Shown here: positions 19,009 to 28,906 of the stretch, piece after piece
How the letters are laid out: the number at the start of each line of letters is the position of its first letter
Numbering within the stretch: position 1 is the first letter of the stretch
Assembly: GCF_018448905.1 (NCBI RefSeq)
Contig: NZ_RCWA01000011.1
Location: 62,001 to 126,000 of the forward strand
Reading direction: 5' to 3'
DNA: 64,000 nucleotides
Source: Photorhabdus heterorhabditis
GTDB lineage: Bacteria > Pseudomonadota > Gammaproteobacteria > Enterobacterales > Enterobacteriaceae
Position numbers and translations under genes: made by a program
Notes under the pieces: model-generated
What the model was told of the DNA's origin: nothing
The model's input: only the letters and a program-made list of their open reading frames with translations
Database searches by the model: none

Positions 19009-20688
19009 GTGACCTCCCAGAAAAGTAAATTTCGTAATGTTGAGATCCGGGCACCCAGAGGAACGCAATTAACCGCTAAAAGTTGGTTAACCGAAGCTCC
19101 TCTGCGTATGTTAATGAATAATCTTGATCCGGAAGTGGCTGAGAATTCGCATGAATTGGTGGTGTATGGCGGTATTGGTCGAGCTGCCAGAAATTGGGAG
19201 TGCTATGACAAGATTGTTGAAACACTGAAAAAACTGGAAGACGATGAAACGTTGCTAATTCAGTCAGGTAAACCGGTTGGGGTATTTAAAACTCATAAGA
19301 ATGCACCTCGGGTACTGATTGCAAACTCGAATTTGGTACCGCACTGGGCTACTTGGGAACACTTCAACGAGCTGGATGCGAAAGGGCTGGCTATGTACGG
19401 TCAGATGACGGCGGGTAGCTGGATCTACATTGGCAGTCAGGGGATTGTGCAAGGCACTTATGAAACGTTCGTGGAAGCTGGCCGACAGCATTATAACGGT
19501 AATTTACAAGGACGTTGGGTACTAACCGCTGGTTTAGGTGGTATGGGCGGGGCACAACCACTGGCTGCAACATTAGCCGGAGCCTGTTCGTTGAATATTG
19601 AATGTCAACAAAGCCGGATCGATTTCCGCTTGCGTACTCGTTATGTTGATGAACAAGCGAAAGATCTGGATGATGCGCTGGCTAGGATCGAAAAATACAC
19701 TCTGGAAGGGAAAGCCGTCTCTATCGCATTGTGCGGTAATGTTGCTGAAATCTTGCCAGAAGTAGTTCGTCGTGGTGTACGCCCGGATTTGGTCACAGAC
19801 CAGACAAGTTCACATGATCCTCTCAACGGCTATCTGCCTAAAAACTGGAGTTGGGAAGAATATCGCCAACGTGCTATTTCAGCACCAGCAGAAGTTATCG
19901 AAGCAGCAAAATCTTCAATGGCAGAACATGTTAAGGCGATGTTGACTTTCCAGCAATGGGGTATTCCTGTTTTTGATTACGGCAACAATATTCGCCAAAT
20001 GGCGTATGAGGTCGGCGTAGAAAATGCTTTCGATTTTCCTGGCTTTGTTCCCGCTTATATTCGCCCGTTATTCTGTCGTGGTATTGGTCCCTTCCGTTGG
20101 GTAGCACTTTCTGGCGATTCACAGGATATCTACAAAACTGACGCCAAAGTTAAAGAATTGCTCCCTGATGACAAACATTTGCATCGCTGGCTGGATATGG
20201 CAAGGGAACGCATTAGCTTTCAGGGATTGCCCGCTCGTATTTGCTGGGTTGGTTTAGGGGAACGAGCCAAGCTGGGGTTAGCTTTTAATGAAATGGTACG
20301 CAGTGGTGAACTTTCTGCGCCTATTGTCATTGGGCGCGACCATCTGGATTCCGGTTCTGTCTCCAGCCCGAATCGCGAAACCGAATCTATGTGTGATGGC
20401 TCTGATGCAGTTTCAGATTGGCCGCTGTTGAATGCTTTGCTTAACACTGCTAGCGGTGCTACCTGGGTTTCTCTGCATCATGGCGGTGGTGTTGGTATGG
20501 GTTTCTCACAACATGCCGGTATGGTGATTGTTTGTGATGGAACTGATGAAGCCGCTGAGCGTATAGCCAGGGTACTACACAACGATCCAGCTACCGGAGT
20601 TATGCGTCATGCTGATGCAGGTTATGAAATCGCTATCCATTGTGCCAAAGAGCAAGGATTAGATTTGCCGATGCTCAATACAAAATAA
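19009..20688 (+). CDS. hutU: Urocanate hydratase HutU
   Basis: NAD-dependent urocanase, converts urocanate to imidazolone propionate. 559 residues, normal length. Conserved blocks: [57 protein letters not shown], the [12 protein letters not shown] active-site region and [18 protein letters not shown] 19009 is chosen because AAGGAG lies 8 nt upstream and the protein then matches the family N-terminus. hutH starts 8 bp after its stop. Confidence 0.97.
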   Translation: MTSQKSKFRNVEIRAPRGTQLTAKSWLTEAPLRMLMNNLDPEVAENSHELVVYGGIGRAARNWECYDKIVETLKKLEDDETLLIQSGKPVGVFKTHKNAPRVLIANSNLVPHWATWEHFNELDAKGLAMYGQMTAGSWIYIGSQGIVQGTYETFVEAGRQHYNGNLQGRWVLTAGLGGMGGAQPLAATLAGACSLNIECQQSRIDFRLRTRYVDEQAKDLDDALARIEKYTLEGKAVSIALCGNVAEILPEVVRRGVRPDLVTDQTSSHDPLNGYLPKNWSWEEYRQRAISAPAEVIEAAKSSMAEHVKAMLTFQQWGIPVFDYGNNIRQMAYEVGVENAFDFPGFVPAYIRPLFCRGIGPFRWVALSGDSQDIYKTDAKVKELLPDDKHLHRWLDMARERISFQGLPARICWVGLGERAKLGLAFNEMVRSGELSAPIVIGRDHLDSGSVSSPNRETESMCDGSDAVSDWPLLNALLNTASGATWVSLHHGGGVGMGFSQHAGMVIVCDGTDEAAERIARVLHNDPATGVMRHADAGYEIAIHCAKEQGLDLPMLNTK

Positions 20689-20696
20689 GGAACATT

Positions 20697-22241
20697 ATGA
20701 AACAGTTAACTATTTACCCAGGCAAATTGACCCTTGATGAATTACGTCAGGTTTATCTACAACCGGTAAAAATAACGCTGGATAGCCAGACTTTTCCTGC
20801 TATTGAACGCAGCGTGGAATGTGTTAACGCTATTATTGCTGAAAATCGCACTGCTTACGGAATTAATACCGGATTCGGACTATTAGCCAGTACACGGATT
20901 GAAGAAGATAATTTAGAAAAATTACAACGTTCGCTTGTCGTATCTCATGCCGCTGGGATAGGTGAAGCGTTGGACGATAATATGACCCGGTTGATCATGG
21001 TATTGAAGATTAACAGTCTTTCCCGTGGTTACTCTGGTATTCGTCTTGAAGTTATTCAGGCATTAATTGCGTTAGTTAATGCGGAAATTTATCCTCATAT
21101 TCCCTGTAAAGGATCGGTGGGGGCTTCTGGTGATTTGGCACCGTTGGCACATATGAGCTTGTTATTACTTGGGGAAGGGCAGGCTCATTATCAGGGCGAG
21201 TGGTTGCCAGCTAAAGAAGCTCTGGCAAAAGCCAATTTACAACCCATTACATTGGCAGCTAAAGAAGGCTTGGCATTGCTCAATGGTACTCAAGTATCTA
21301 CTGCTTTTGCTTTACGTGGATTATTTGAGGCAGAAGATCTGTTAGTGGCAGCAATAGTTTGCGGTTCTTTATCTGTCGAAGCGGCGTTGGGTTCTCGCAA
21401 ACCATTTGATGCGCGTGTACATGCGGTTCGGGGGCAACAGGGGCAGATTGATGTTGCTACATTGTATCGTTATGTATTAGAAAAAAGCAGTGAACTATCA
21501 GATTCTCATATAAATTGCCCCAAGGTACAGGACCCTTATTCATTACGTTGTCAGCCACAGGTCATGGGAGCTTGTCTGACTCAATTGCGCCATGCTGCCG
21601 ATGTTATCCTGATTGAAGCGAATGCCGTATCTGATAACCCATTAGTATTTGCTGAACAAGGTGAAGTGATTTCCGGTGGTAACTTCCATGCTGAACCTGT
21701 TGCAATGGCGTCTGATAATCTGGCGCTGGTATTGGCAGAAATAGGTGCATTATCAGAACGGCGGATTGCGTTGTTGATGGATTCGCATATGTCACAGCTT
21801 CCTCCTTTTCTGGTTGATAACGGTGGTGTGAATTCGGGCTTTATGATTGCTCAGGTGACAGCGGCGGCGCTTGCGAGTGAAAATAAAGCGTTGGCACATC
21901 CTGCCAGTGTTGACAGTTTACCGACTTCGGCCAATCAGGAAGATCATGTCTCAATGGCCCCGGCTGCTGGGCGTCGTTTATGGGAGATGGCAGAAAATAC
22001 TAGGGGTATTCTGGCAATTGAATGGCTATCTGCCTGTCAGGGAATCGACTTTCGGAATGGTTTGAAAAGTAGCCCAGTTCTGGAAAAAGCGCGCTGTATT
22101 CTGCGGGAAAAGGTAGATTATTACGATCAAGATCGTTTTTTTGCGCCGGATATTGCTGCTGCTGTACAACTATTGGCTGAGCAACACCTTTCCTCACTAC
22201 TTCCTTCTGGACAGATATTACAGACTAAAAATAATCGTTAA
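20697..22241 (+). CDS. hutH: Histidine ammonia-lyase HutH
   Basis: First enzyme of histidine degradation, removes ammonia to give urocanate. 514 residues. The Ala143-Ser144-Gly145 triad in [17 protein letters not shown] forms the MIO electrophile. Other family segments are YGINTGFG near residue 54 and [19 protein letters not shown] precedes ATG 20697. It is co-transcribed with hutU; a GC-rich hairpin and an ERIC element follow. Confidence 0.98.
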   Translation: MKQLTIYPGKLTLDELRQVYLQPVKITLDSQTFPAIERSVECVNAIIAENRTAYGINTGFGLLASTRIEEDNLEKLQRSLVVSHAAGIGEALDDNMTRLIMVLKINSLSRGYSGIRLEVIQALIALVNAEIYPHIPCKGSVGASGDLAPLAHMSLLLLGEGQAHYQGEWLPAKEALAKANLQPITLAAKEGLALLNGTQVSTAFALRGLFEAEDLLVAAIVCGSLSVEAALGSRKPFDARVHAVRGQQGQIDVATLYRYVLEKSSELSDSHINCPKVQDPYSLRCQPQVMGACLTQLRHAADVILIEANAVSDNPLVFAEQGEVISGGNFHAEPVAMASDNLALVLAEIGALSERRIALLMDSHMSQLPPFLVDNGGVNSGFMIAQVTAAALASENKALAHPASVDSLPTSANQEDHVSMAPAAGRRLWEMAENTRGILAIEWLSACQGIDFRNGLKSSPVLEKARCILREKVDYYDQDRFFAPDIAAAVQLLAEQHLSSLLPSGQILQTKNNR

Positions 22242-22251
22242 ATAAACCGAT

Positions 22252-22270
22252 GGCCGGCTTCTGTCCGGCC
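22252..22270 (+). terminator. Possible hutUH terminator
   Basis: Stem GGCCGG (22252-22257) with CCGGCC (22265-22270), followed by TAATTGTTGCATTT; the T-tract is weak. Confidence 0.5.
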
Positions 22271-22292
22271 TAATTGTTGCATTTATATTTCA

Positions 22293-22419
22293 TATACCCA
22301 ATAGATTTCAAATTGCAGTGCGGTGGCCAGTGAACGCATCCCCAGGAGCATAGATAACGATGTGGCTGGGGTAAGTGAAAGTAGCCAACAAAGCAGCAAC
22401 TTGAAGGATGAAGGGTATA
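22293..22419 (+). repeat. ERIC repeat, subfamily B
   Basis: Type B copy ending 32 nt before the permease start codon at 22452. Confidence 0.92.
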
Positions 22420-22451
22420 AAACCCAATAATAAAAGATAAGAGGGTAAATC

Positions 22452-23840
22452 ATGCAAGCCTCATTACAACTAGAACGAGGACTCAACGCCCGTCATATTC
22501 GGTTCATGGCGTTGGGTTCTGCAATTGGCACGGGTCTTTTCTATGGTTCTGCTGAAGCAATAAAAATTGCAGGTCCGGCGGTATTGTTAGCTTATTTAGT
22601 GGGAGGTGCTGCGGTTTTTATGGTCATGCGCGCTCTGGGAGAGATGGCGGTCCATAAACCGGATGCCGGTTCTTTTGCCAGCTACGCTCATCAATACTTG
22701 GGTCCGTTATCGGGATTTATTACTGGCTGGACTTATACTTTCGAAATGATCATAGTTTGTCTGGCGGATGTAACGGCTTTCGGTATTTATATGGGGCTGT
22801 GGTATCCAGAAGTACCGCGTTGGATATGGGTACTCAGTATTATTTTCATTATTGGCGCGCTTAATCTTTGTAAAGTCAAAGTATTTGGCGAAATGGAATT
22901 CTGGTTGTCGATTCTGAAAGTAGCAGCGATCAGCGCAATGATTATTGCCGGAGCAGGTATTATTTTATTTGGTTTTAGTGGCCATTTTCAGGCAACCGGA
23001 GTACAGAATCTGTGGCAACACGGCGGATTTATGCCTAACGGATTTGGTGGCGTTATTGAGTCTTTAGCCGTCGTTATGTTTGCTTTCGGTGGTATTGAAA
23101 TCATCGGTATCACATCTAGTGAAGCTAAAAATCCGGCGAAAATGATCCCGCAAGCGATTAACTCTATCCCGCTGCGTATTCTACTGTTCTATGTACTGAC
23201 TATTTTTGTATTGATGGCAATTTACCCCTGGAGCAGCATCGGTCAGGAAGGCAGTCCATTTGTTGCAATATTTCAGGGATTGGGAATTAGTTCGGCGGCG
23301 AATATTCTAAATATTATCGTTATTACCGCTGCGATTTCGGCTATCAACAGTGATATTTTTGGTGCAGGTCGTATGATGTACGGCATGGCTGAGAAAGGGT
23401 TAGCGCATAAAAAATTTATGAGTCTAAGCCGTAATGGTGTGCCTTGGGTGACTATCATGATTATGACGCTGGCGCTGTTGTGTGCTGTCGTACTTAATTA
23501 CTTGCTCCCTGAACGGGTGTTCGTAATCATTGCTTCGATTGCCACTTTTGCTACGGTATGGGTCTGGTTAATGATTTTGCTCTCTCAATTTGCTATGCGT
23601 AGAAAGATGTCACCAGAAGAAGCACAAAAATTACAATTTCCAGTACCGATGTGGCCTGTTGCACCGATACTGACTATTGTGTTTATGATATTTATTATTG
23701 CTATTCTCAGTTATTTCCCAGATACACGAATCGCATTCTATGTGGGTGGAATATGGATACTCTTGTTAACCGCCATCTATTATTTATGGATACGGCACAA
23801 TGTAACCGCCGTTACCCCTCGTTCTGCTAAGAAAATATGA
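22452..23840 (+). CDS. hutT: Histidine-type amino acid permease (HutT/ProY-like)
   Basis: Inner-membrane APC-superfamily transporter with about twelve helices, 462 residues. The N-terminal helix has [20 protein letters not shown], a hallmark of the family; [12 protein letters not shown] and [19 protein letters not shown] follow. It resembles E. coli ProY, but its place directly after hutUH makes histidine (or urocanate) the more likely substrate. AGAGGG precedes the ATG at a short distance. The substrate is an inference from context. Confidence 0.85.
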   Translation: MQASLQLERGLNARHIRFMALGSAIGTGLFYGSAEAIKIAGPAVLLAYLVGGAAVFMVMRALGEMAVHKPDAGSFASYAHQYLGPLSGFITGWTYTFEMIIVCLADVTAFGIYMGLWYPEVPRWIWVLSIIFIIGALNLCKVKVFGEMEFWLSILKVAAISAMIIAGAGIILFGFSGHFQATGVQNLWQHGGFMPNGFGGVIESLAVVMFAFGGIEIIGITSSEAKNPAKMIPQAINSIPLRILLFYVLTIFVLMAIYPWSSIGQEGSPFVAIFQGLGISSAANILNIIVITAAISAINSDIFGAGRMMYGMAEKGLAHKKFMSLSRNGVPWVTIMIMTLALLCAVVLNYLLPERVFVIIASIATFATVWVWLMILLSQFAMRRKMSPEEAQKLQFPVPMWPVAPILTIVFMIFIIAILSYFPDTRIAFYVGGIWILLLTAIYYLWIRHNVTAVTPRSAKKI

Positions 23841-23842
23841 TA

Positions 23843-23924
23843 TATACCCTTCATCCTTCAAGTTGCTGCTTTGTTGGCTGTGTTCACTTGCCGCCGCGTT
23901 GCAAATTGAAATCTATTGGGTATA
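23843..23924 (-). repeat. ERIC repeat, short form with internal deletion
   Basis: 82-bp type B copy in reverse orientation. It lacks the central part of the palindrome. The full-length elements have AAGTGAACGCA-like direct repeats at the two edges of the missing part. An equivalent short copy lies at 45149-45230. Confidence 0.85.
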
Positions 23925-24103
23925 AATTATGTAGAAATCGTCTTATTTACCATTCATAAGACGATTTCCGCAGAATGAGTCAAAAATCTGTAATAAAACA
24001 CCTGTACTAAAATTCTCTGTCATTAGTCTGACAGGAAAGCTGATTTGTCTCAATGATCGTGGCAAACTAACGGGTCAATGAGTTTACAGGGTTGGAGGGG
24101 CTT

Positions 24104-25036
24104 TTGGACAAGATTTTTATCGATGAGGCAGTGGCCGAATTATATACCATTAAGGATATGTTGCGCTGGTCTGTCAGCCGGTTTAATGCGGCGAATATTT
24201 ATTACGGACACGGTACAGATAATCCATGGGATGAAGCGCTGCAACTGGTTCTTCCATCACTGTTTCTGCCGCTGGATATTCCACAGGAAATGCTGACAGC
24301 GCGATTAACATCAACTGAGCGTCATCGTATTGTCGAGCGGGTTATTCGCCGTATTAATGAGCGTATTCCGGTTGCTTATTTGACTCATCGGGCATGGTTC
24401 TGTGGTCATGAATTTTATGTTGATGAGCGGGTTCTGGTGCCGCGTTCACCGATTGGTGAATTGATTAATAATGAGTTTGCAGGATTGATCCCTGACGAAC
24501 CCGCAAATATTCTTGATCTCTGCACTGGTAGCGGTTGTATTGCCATTGCTTGTGCCTATGCTTTCCCGGAAGCGGAAGTCGATGCAGTGGACATTTCCGC
24601 AGATGTGTTGGCTGTAACTGAACAGAATATTCAGAATCACAACCTTGAACACCGGGTCATTCCTATTCGTTCTGATCTATTCCGTGATATGCCACCTGTC
24701 AAATATAACCTTATCGTCACTAATCCGCCTTATGTTGATGCTGAAGATATGAGCGATTTACCGCAAGAGTTCCGCTGTGAGCCTGAGTTAGGTCTGGCGG
24801 CGGGTTCCGATGGTTTGAAACTCGCACGCCGTATTTTGGCAACTGCCCCAGATTTTCTGACAGAGCAGGGGGTACTGATTTGTGAAGTTGGTAACAGTAT
24901 GGTGCATTTGATAGAACAATATCCTGATGTGCCATTTACCTGGTTGGAGTTTGAATACGGTGGTGACGGTGTATTTATGATGACGCGCGAGCAACTCGTC
25001 GAACATCATGAGCATTTTCGTTTATTCAAAGACTGA
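24104..25036 (+). CDS. prmB: Ribosomal protein uL3 glutamine methyltransferase PrmB
   Basis: Methylates a glutamine of ribosomal protein L3, using S-adenosylmethionine. 310 residues from TTG 24104, equal to E. coli PrmB. The SAM-binding motif [20 protein letters not shown] is mid-protein and the glutamine-methyltransferase motif is [18 protein letters not shown] 24104 is chosen because GGAGGGG (24094-24100) lies at the right distance; TTG 24092 would overlap that site. Followed by aroC, as in E. coli. Confidence 0.94.
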   Translation: MDKIFIDEAVAELYTIKDMLRWSVSRFNAANIYYGHGTDNPWDEALQLVLPSLFLPLDIPQEMLTARLTSTERHRIVERVIRRINERIPVAYLTHRAWFCGHEFYVDERVLVPRSPIGELINNEFAGLIPDEPANILDLCTGSGCIAIACAYAFPEAEVDAVDISADVLAVTEQNIQNHNLEHRVIPIRSDLFRDMPPVKYNLIVTNPPYVDAEDMSDLPQEFRCEPELGLAAGSDGLKLARRILATAPDFLTEQGVLICEVGNSMVHLIEQYPDVPFTWLEFEYGGDGVFMMTREQLVEHHEHFRLFKD

Positions 25037-25104
25037 TAGTTGGATGAGTTGTTATTGCTGTTTACCGGGTTAAATAAAAGAACAATTAACAGGAAGGAAT
25101 TGGG

Positions 25105-26190
25105 ATGGCTGGAAATAGTATCGGGCAATTTTTCCGGGTCACCACTTTTGGCGAATCCCACGGTTTGGCGTTGGGGTGTATTGTCGATGGTGTACCGCCG
25201 GGTATTGCAATCACAGAAGCCGATTTACAAGTTGATTTAGACAGGCGTCGCCCGGGAACTTCCCGTTATACAACGCAGCGCCGTGAGCCGGACCAGGTGC
25301 GTATTCTTTCGGGGGTATTTGAAGGGATAACAACCGGTACCAGTATCGGTTTACTCATTGAAAATACTGACCAGCGTTCTCAGGATTACAGTGTTATTAA
25401 AGATGTATTTCGTCCGGGGCATGCCGATTATACTTATGAACAAAAATATGGTGTTCGTGATTATCGCGGTGGTGGCCGTTCTTCTGCCCGCGAAACCGCA
25501 ATGCGTGTTGCAGCAGGTGCAATAGCGAAAAAATATTTACTGGATAAATATGGCATTCGTGTCCGTGCTTACCTGAGTCAAATGGGAAATGTCCATTGTG
25601 CATTGAAAGATTGGGGACAGGTGGAACAAAACCCATTCTTCAGCCCTGATGAAACCAAACTTGAACAACTTGATGCCTTGATGCGTGAATTGAAAAAAGC
25701 CGGTGATTCCATTGGTGCGAAAGTGACGGTTGTGGCAGAAAATGTTCCGGCTGGACTGGGAGAACCTGTTTTCGACCGTCTTGATGCAGATATTGCTCAT
25801 GCGCTGATGAGTATTAATGCAGTAAAAGGTGTTGAAATTGGTGATGGTTTCGGTGTGATTAGTTTACGTGGCAGCGAAAACAGGGATGAAATTACCGCTC
25901 AGGGGTTCACTAGTAATCATGCGGGTGGAATTCTTGGTGGAATCAGCAGTAGTCAGCCAATTGTTGCTCGTATTGCGCTGAAGCCAACTTCCAGCATCAT
26001 GGTGCCGGGCAAAACGATTAACCGCCAGGGTGAAGAAGTGGAAATGGTGACTCGTGGCCGCCATGATCCTTGTGTTGGCATCCGTGCAGTACCGATTGCA
26101 GAAGCAATGATGGCTATTGTTCTGATGGATCATTTATTACGTCAGAGAGCGCAGTGTGCTGATGTCGAATCCAGACTTCCTGGTTGGTGA
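25105..26190 (+). CDS. aroC: Chorismate synthase
   Basis: Last step of the shikimate pathway; converts EPSP to chorismate with reduced FMN. 361 residues, the E. coli length. Signatures: [11 protein letters not shown] at residues 9-19, [20 protein letters not shown], and [17 protein letters not shown] near the C-terminus. AGGAAGGAAT precedes the ATG. In E. coli mepA follows; here yfcA comes next after 84 bp, without mepA. Confidence 0.98.
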   Translation: MAGNSIGQFFRVTTFGESHGLALGCIVDGVPPGIAITEADLQVDLDRRRPGTSRYTTQRREPDQVRILSGVFEGITTGTSIGLLIENTDQRSQDYSVIKDVFRPGHADYTYEQKYGVRDYRGGGRSSARETAMRVAAGAIAKKYLLDKYGIRVRAYLSQMGNVHCALKDWGQVEQNPFFSPDETKLEQLDALMRELKKAGDSIGAKVTVVAENVPAGLGEPVFDRLDADIAHALMSINAVKGVEIGDGFGVISLRGSENRDEITAQGFTSNHAGGILGGISSSQPIVARIALKPTSSIMVPGKTINRQGEEVEMVTRGRHDPCVGIRAVPIAEAMMAIVLMDHLLRQRAQCADVESRLPGW

Positions 26191-26274
26191 GCGGAGGATG
26201 AAGCTAGCCTTATCCCGGATGGTTGAAATGGGTAGCTTAATGTTGATAAGCAATTTCTCTTGATGGGATAAAGT

Positions 26275-27075
26275 ATGGATTGGTTATTATCAGGGGCAGA
26301 AGTTTATGGTCTGCTCTTTCTGGTTGCGGTGATTGCTGGATTTATTGACTCGATTTCTGGTGGTGGTGGTTTGCTAACCATTCCTGCATTGCTTTCAGTG
26401 GGTGTCTCTCCGGTTCAGGCATTGGCGACAAATAAGTTACAGGCAGTGGGAGGTTCTTTCTCTGCTAGTCTCTATTTTGTCCGTTATGGTGCGGTTGATC
26501 TCAAGTCTCAGCGCTTTGCCATACTGATGACGCTGTTTGGCTCAATGGCTGGTGCAATTATTGTCCAGTTTATGAAACCAGATTTCCTCAGTCAGCTATT
26601 ACCGGTTCTGGTCATTATTATTGGTCTGTATTTTCTTTTGACTCCGGCAATTGGCAAGGAAGATCGCCATCGTCGCTTAACTCCAGTGGCATTTGCCTGT
26701 CTTGTCGGGGGTGGATTGGGTTTATATGATGGCGTATTTGGCCCCGGTGTTGGCTCATTTTATGCGTTAGCTTACGTTGCCCTGTGCGGCTATAACCTGG
26801 CGAAATCTACAGCTCATGCCAAGGTATTGAACTTTGCTTCTAACATGGGTTCACTGGTGCTTTTTATCCTTGGTGGTCAGGTTTTATGGGTATTGGGTCT
26901 GGTGATGCTGGCAGGGCAGGTGATTGGTGCACGGTTGGGCGCAAGTTTGGTTTTGACACATGGTCAAAAGCTTATTCGTCCGATGATTGTAACTATCTCT
27001 TTTTTGATGAGTATTAAATTACTGAATGATAATCACGGCGATACAATCCGTACTTGGTTGGCATTTTATTTTTGA
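26275..27075 (+). CDS. yfcA: TSUP (TauE/SafE) family membrane protein YfcA
   Basis: Inner-membrane protein of 266 residues with about eight helices, a member of the sulfite/anion exporter TauE/SafE group. The N-terminal GFIDSISGGGGLLTIPALL and the second-repeat GGGLGLYDGVFGPGVGSFYA glycine motifs are characteristic. The substrate is unknown. It is followed at 22 bp by epmC, in the E. coli order yfcA-epmC-yfcL. Confidence 0.92.
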   Translation: MDWLLSGAEVYGLLFLVAVIAGFIDSISGGGGLLTIPALLSVGVSPVQALATNKLQAVGGSFSASLYFVRYGAVDLKSQRFAILMTLFGSMAGAIIVQFMKPDFLSQLLPVLVIIIGLYFLLTPAIGKEDRHRRLTPVAFACLVGGGLGLYDGVFGPGVGSFYALAYVALCGYNLAKSTAHAKVLNFASNMGSLVLFILGGQVLWVLGLVMLAGQVIGARLGASLVLTHGQKLIRPMIVTISFLMSIKLLNDNHGDTIRTWLAFYF

Positions 27076-27097
27076 TTCAGGATTTTGTTTTTAATTC

Positions 27098-27649
27098 ATG
27101 ACAACGCATAACTATCAACAACTTATTGATATTTTTAATCGCTGTTTTGGCGAAGAATACAACACATGTTTAGTCAAAGGTGACGACGAACCTATTTATC
27201 TGCCAGCGGATGAAGAGACTCCCTATAACCGAATTGTATTTGCTCATGGCTTCTATGCCAGTGCTTTGCATGAGATTGCTCATTGGTGCATTGCGGGTAG
27301 AGAGCGCAGGAAATTAGTGGATTTTGGCTATTGGTATTGCCCGGATGGGCGTGATGCACAGACACAAAGTGAATTTGAGAAAGTAGAAATTAAACCGCAA
27401 GCACTTGACTGGTTGTTTTGTACCGCCGCAGGTTTTCCGTTCAATGTCAGTTGTGACAATCTAGAAGGGAATTTTGAGCCTGACAGATTGACTTTTCAAC
27501 GTAAAGTTCATGCTCAGATTATGGACTACTTAGCAGAAGGGATACCGGCAAGAGCGGAGTGCTTTATTCAGGGACTGCAATCGTTCTACAATACGTCCCC
27601 ATTGAAAGCGGAACATTTTCCTTACCCGGAAGATGTATTCGCAGAATGA
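27098..27649 (+). CDS. epmC: Elongation factor P hydroxylase EpmC
   Basis: Hydroxylates the beta-lysylated lysine of elongation factor P (former YfcM). 183 residues. The HEIAHW motif near residue 63 provides metal ligands; NRCFGEEYNTCLVKGDDEP and FGYWYCPDGRDAQTQSEFE are family blocks. A weak ribosome binding site suggests coupling to yfcA. Confidence 0.93.
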   Translation: MTTHNYQQLIDIFNRCFGEEYNTCLVKGDDEPIYLPADEETPYNRIVFAHGFYASALHEIAHWCIAGRERRKLVDFGYWYCPDGRDAQTQSEFEKVEIKPQALDWLFCTAAGFPFNVSCDNLEGNFEPDRLTFQRKVHAQIMDYLAEGIPARAECFIQGLQSFYNTSPLKAEHFPYPEDVFAE

Positions 27650-27670
27650 AACTGAATTTGAGGAAAAATA

Positions 27671-27949
27671 ATGCTCGCTGAGTTTGAAACGCGTATTTTA
27701 TCGCAAATCGATGACATGGTAGATCACGCCAGTGATGATGAGTTATTTGCTGGTGGTTATCTCCGCGGGCATCTTACTTTAGCGGTGGCAGAGCTGGAGG
27801 AGGAAGGTGCTCATACGGCTGAACAGCTTCATGATCGTGTTGAAAAAAGTATCCAAAACGCGATTAAAGCAGGAGAACTGACCCCACCGGATCAGGTTCT
27901 GGTTCTCCATACTTGGCAGCGCTTGTTAGACAATGCTAAAACTCAATAA
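27671..27949 (+). CDS. yfcL: YfcL family protein
   Basis: 92-residue, acidic, helical cytoplasmic protein matching the YfcL family ([38 protein letters not shown]). Function unknown. GAGGAAAAATA precedes the ATG. It is the last gene of the yfcA-epmC-yfcL unit; an ERIC element starts 3 bp after its stop. Confidence 0.88.
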   Translation: MLAEFETRILSQIDDMVDHASDDELFAGGYLRGHLTLAVAELEEEGAHTAEQLHDRVEKSIQNAIKAGELTPPDQVLVLHTWQRLLDNAKTQ

Positions 27950-27952
27950 TTT

Positions 27953-28077
27953 TATACCCGTTATCTTTCAAGTTGCCTCTTTGTTGGCTGCATTCGCTCT
28001 CCTTGGTCACAGAGTTATCTATGCTCCCGGGGATTCGCTCCCTTGCCGTCGCGCGGCATCTTGAAATTCATAGGTAT
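27953..28077 (-). repeat. ERIC repeat, subfamily A
   Basis: Type A copy in reverse orientation directly after yfcL. It separates yfcL from the toxin-antitoxin cassette. Confidence 0.92.
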
Positions 28078-28103
28078 ATTAAGGGGCAGAAAACGAACTG
28101 TGC

Positions 28104-28146
28104 TACCAAAATTCATATGAATATCTAACGTTTGGCAGTGCAGTTC
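28104..28146. repeat. 43-bp direct repeat, left copy
   Basis: 41 of 43 bases equal the copy at 28864-28906, which covers the last codons and stop of mnmC. On the minus strand this left copy still encodes Asn-Cys-Thr-Ala-Lys-Arg-stop, that is the mnmC C-terminus with one change. Together the repeats bracket the toxin-antitoxin pair with a 760-bp period. Confidence 0.85.
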
Positions 28147-28183
28147 GTCAGAATCAGAGGCTCAATAGCGATTTTTATTCTTT

Positions 28184-28510
28184 CTATGTTTTGCTTTTCG
28201 TTACTTTTATCCCGTTTGATGGTGGCCATTGTTGTGAGGTATGTAGTACCCGTAGGATAACCACCGTGTGGGTTGTTTCGGTGTATACTACTATATAGTT
28301 AGATCGAACAACCATCTCCTGCGTACCGGGAATGCGGCCTGCTCGGTAAAGTTGTGGGCGTTCTGGTAGTGTTGCCACCTTATTCTCTATCGCGTTTTTT
28401 AACTGTTGAGCCGCATGGAGATTATCGTCAGATATGTAATCAATAATTGTCAACAAGTCAGCTCTGGCTGTTTCCCTCCATTCAAGAGTTAGTACGAAGT
28501 TTCCTTTCAA
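28184..28510 (-). CDS. RelE/ParE family toxin
   Basis: Type II toxin of the RelE/ParE superfamily, about 108 residues. Seen: LEWRETARADLLTIIDYISD, LPERPQLYRAGRIPGTQEMV and a C-terminal VVILRVLHTSQQWP. It overlaps the upstream antitoxin gene by 29 bp. The frame opens with TTG 28510, and no better start is visible, so the N-terminus is uncertain. ParE relatives block gyrase and RelE relatives cut mRNA; the sequence alone does not tell which applies. Confidence 0.85.
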   Translation of the reverse strand: MKGNFVLTLEWRETARADLLTIIDYISDDNLHAAQQLKNAIENKVATLPERPQLYRAGRIPGTQEMVVRSNYIVVYTETTHTVVILRVLHTSQQWPPSNGIKVTKSKT

Positions 28511-28781
28511 TTAATTCTTGGGCTTCATCCATTACTTGCTGATGTGGGACAGGTTGGCGTGTATCGTCGAGTGCTTCTTGCACTTTAGCGAAAAACCAAG
28601 CATCGTAAGTTTCCGTATCAGCGGTGAAACCAGCGGGTAACGCACCATCTTTGGCGACACGGGTTAGCAGGATGCGTACAGCATCCGATATGGTTAGACC
28701 TAAATTAGCGAGCGTTTTTGTTGCATCGGCCTTGAGTTTATCGTCTACACGAACGTGCAGCATTGATGTTTGAGCAGCCAT
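28482..28781 (-). CDS. RelB/DinJ family antitoxin
   Basis: 99-residue antitoxin. The N-terminal ribbon-helix-helix region (MLHVRVDDKLKADATKTLAN, then LGLTISDAVRILLTRVAKDG) should bind DNA for autoregulation; the C-terminal half should wrap the toxin. GGAGG lies just before the start on the minus strand. It precedes and overlaps the toxin gene, the standard order for this class. Confidence 0.87.
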   Translation of the reverse strand: MAAQTSMLHVRVDDKLKADATKTLANLGLTISDAVRILLTRVAKDGALPAGFTADTETYDAWFFAKVQEALDDTRQPVPHQQVMDEAQELIERKLRTNS

Positions 28782-28863
28782 TTTTTTATCCTCCGCTTAT
28801 CAGATTTCATTATGTATCTCATTTGAGAGCTATGTGCAAGAGCTAAGATATATTAAATTACAT

Positions 28864-28906
28864 TACCAAAATTAATATGAATATCTAACGTTTGGCAGCG
28901 CAGTTC
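28864..28906. repeat. 43-bp direct repeat, right copy
   Basis: Overlaps the last 22 bases of mnmC and continues 21 bases beyond its stop. Differs from the left copy at two positions. Confidence 0.85.
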
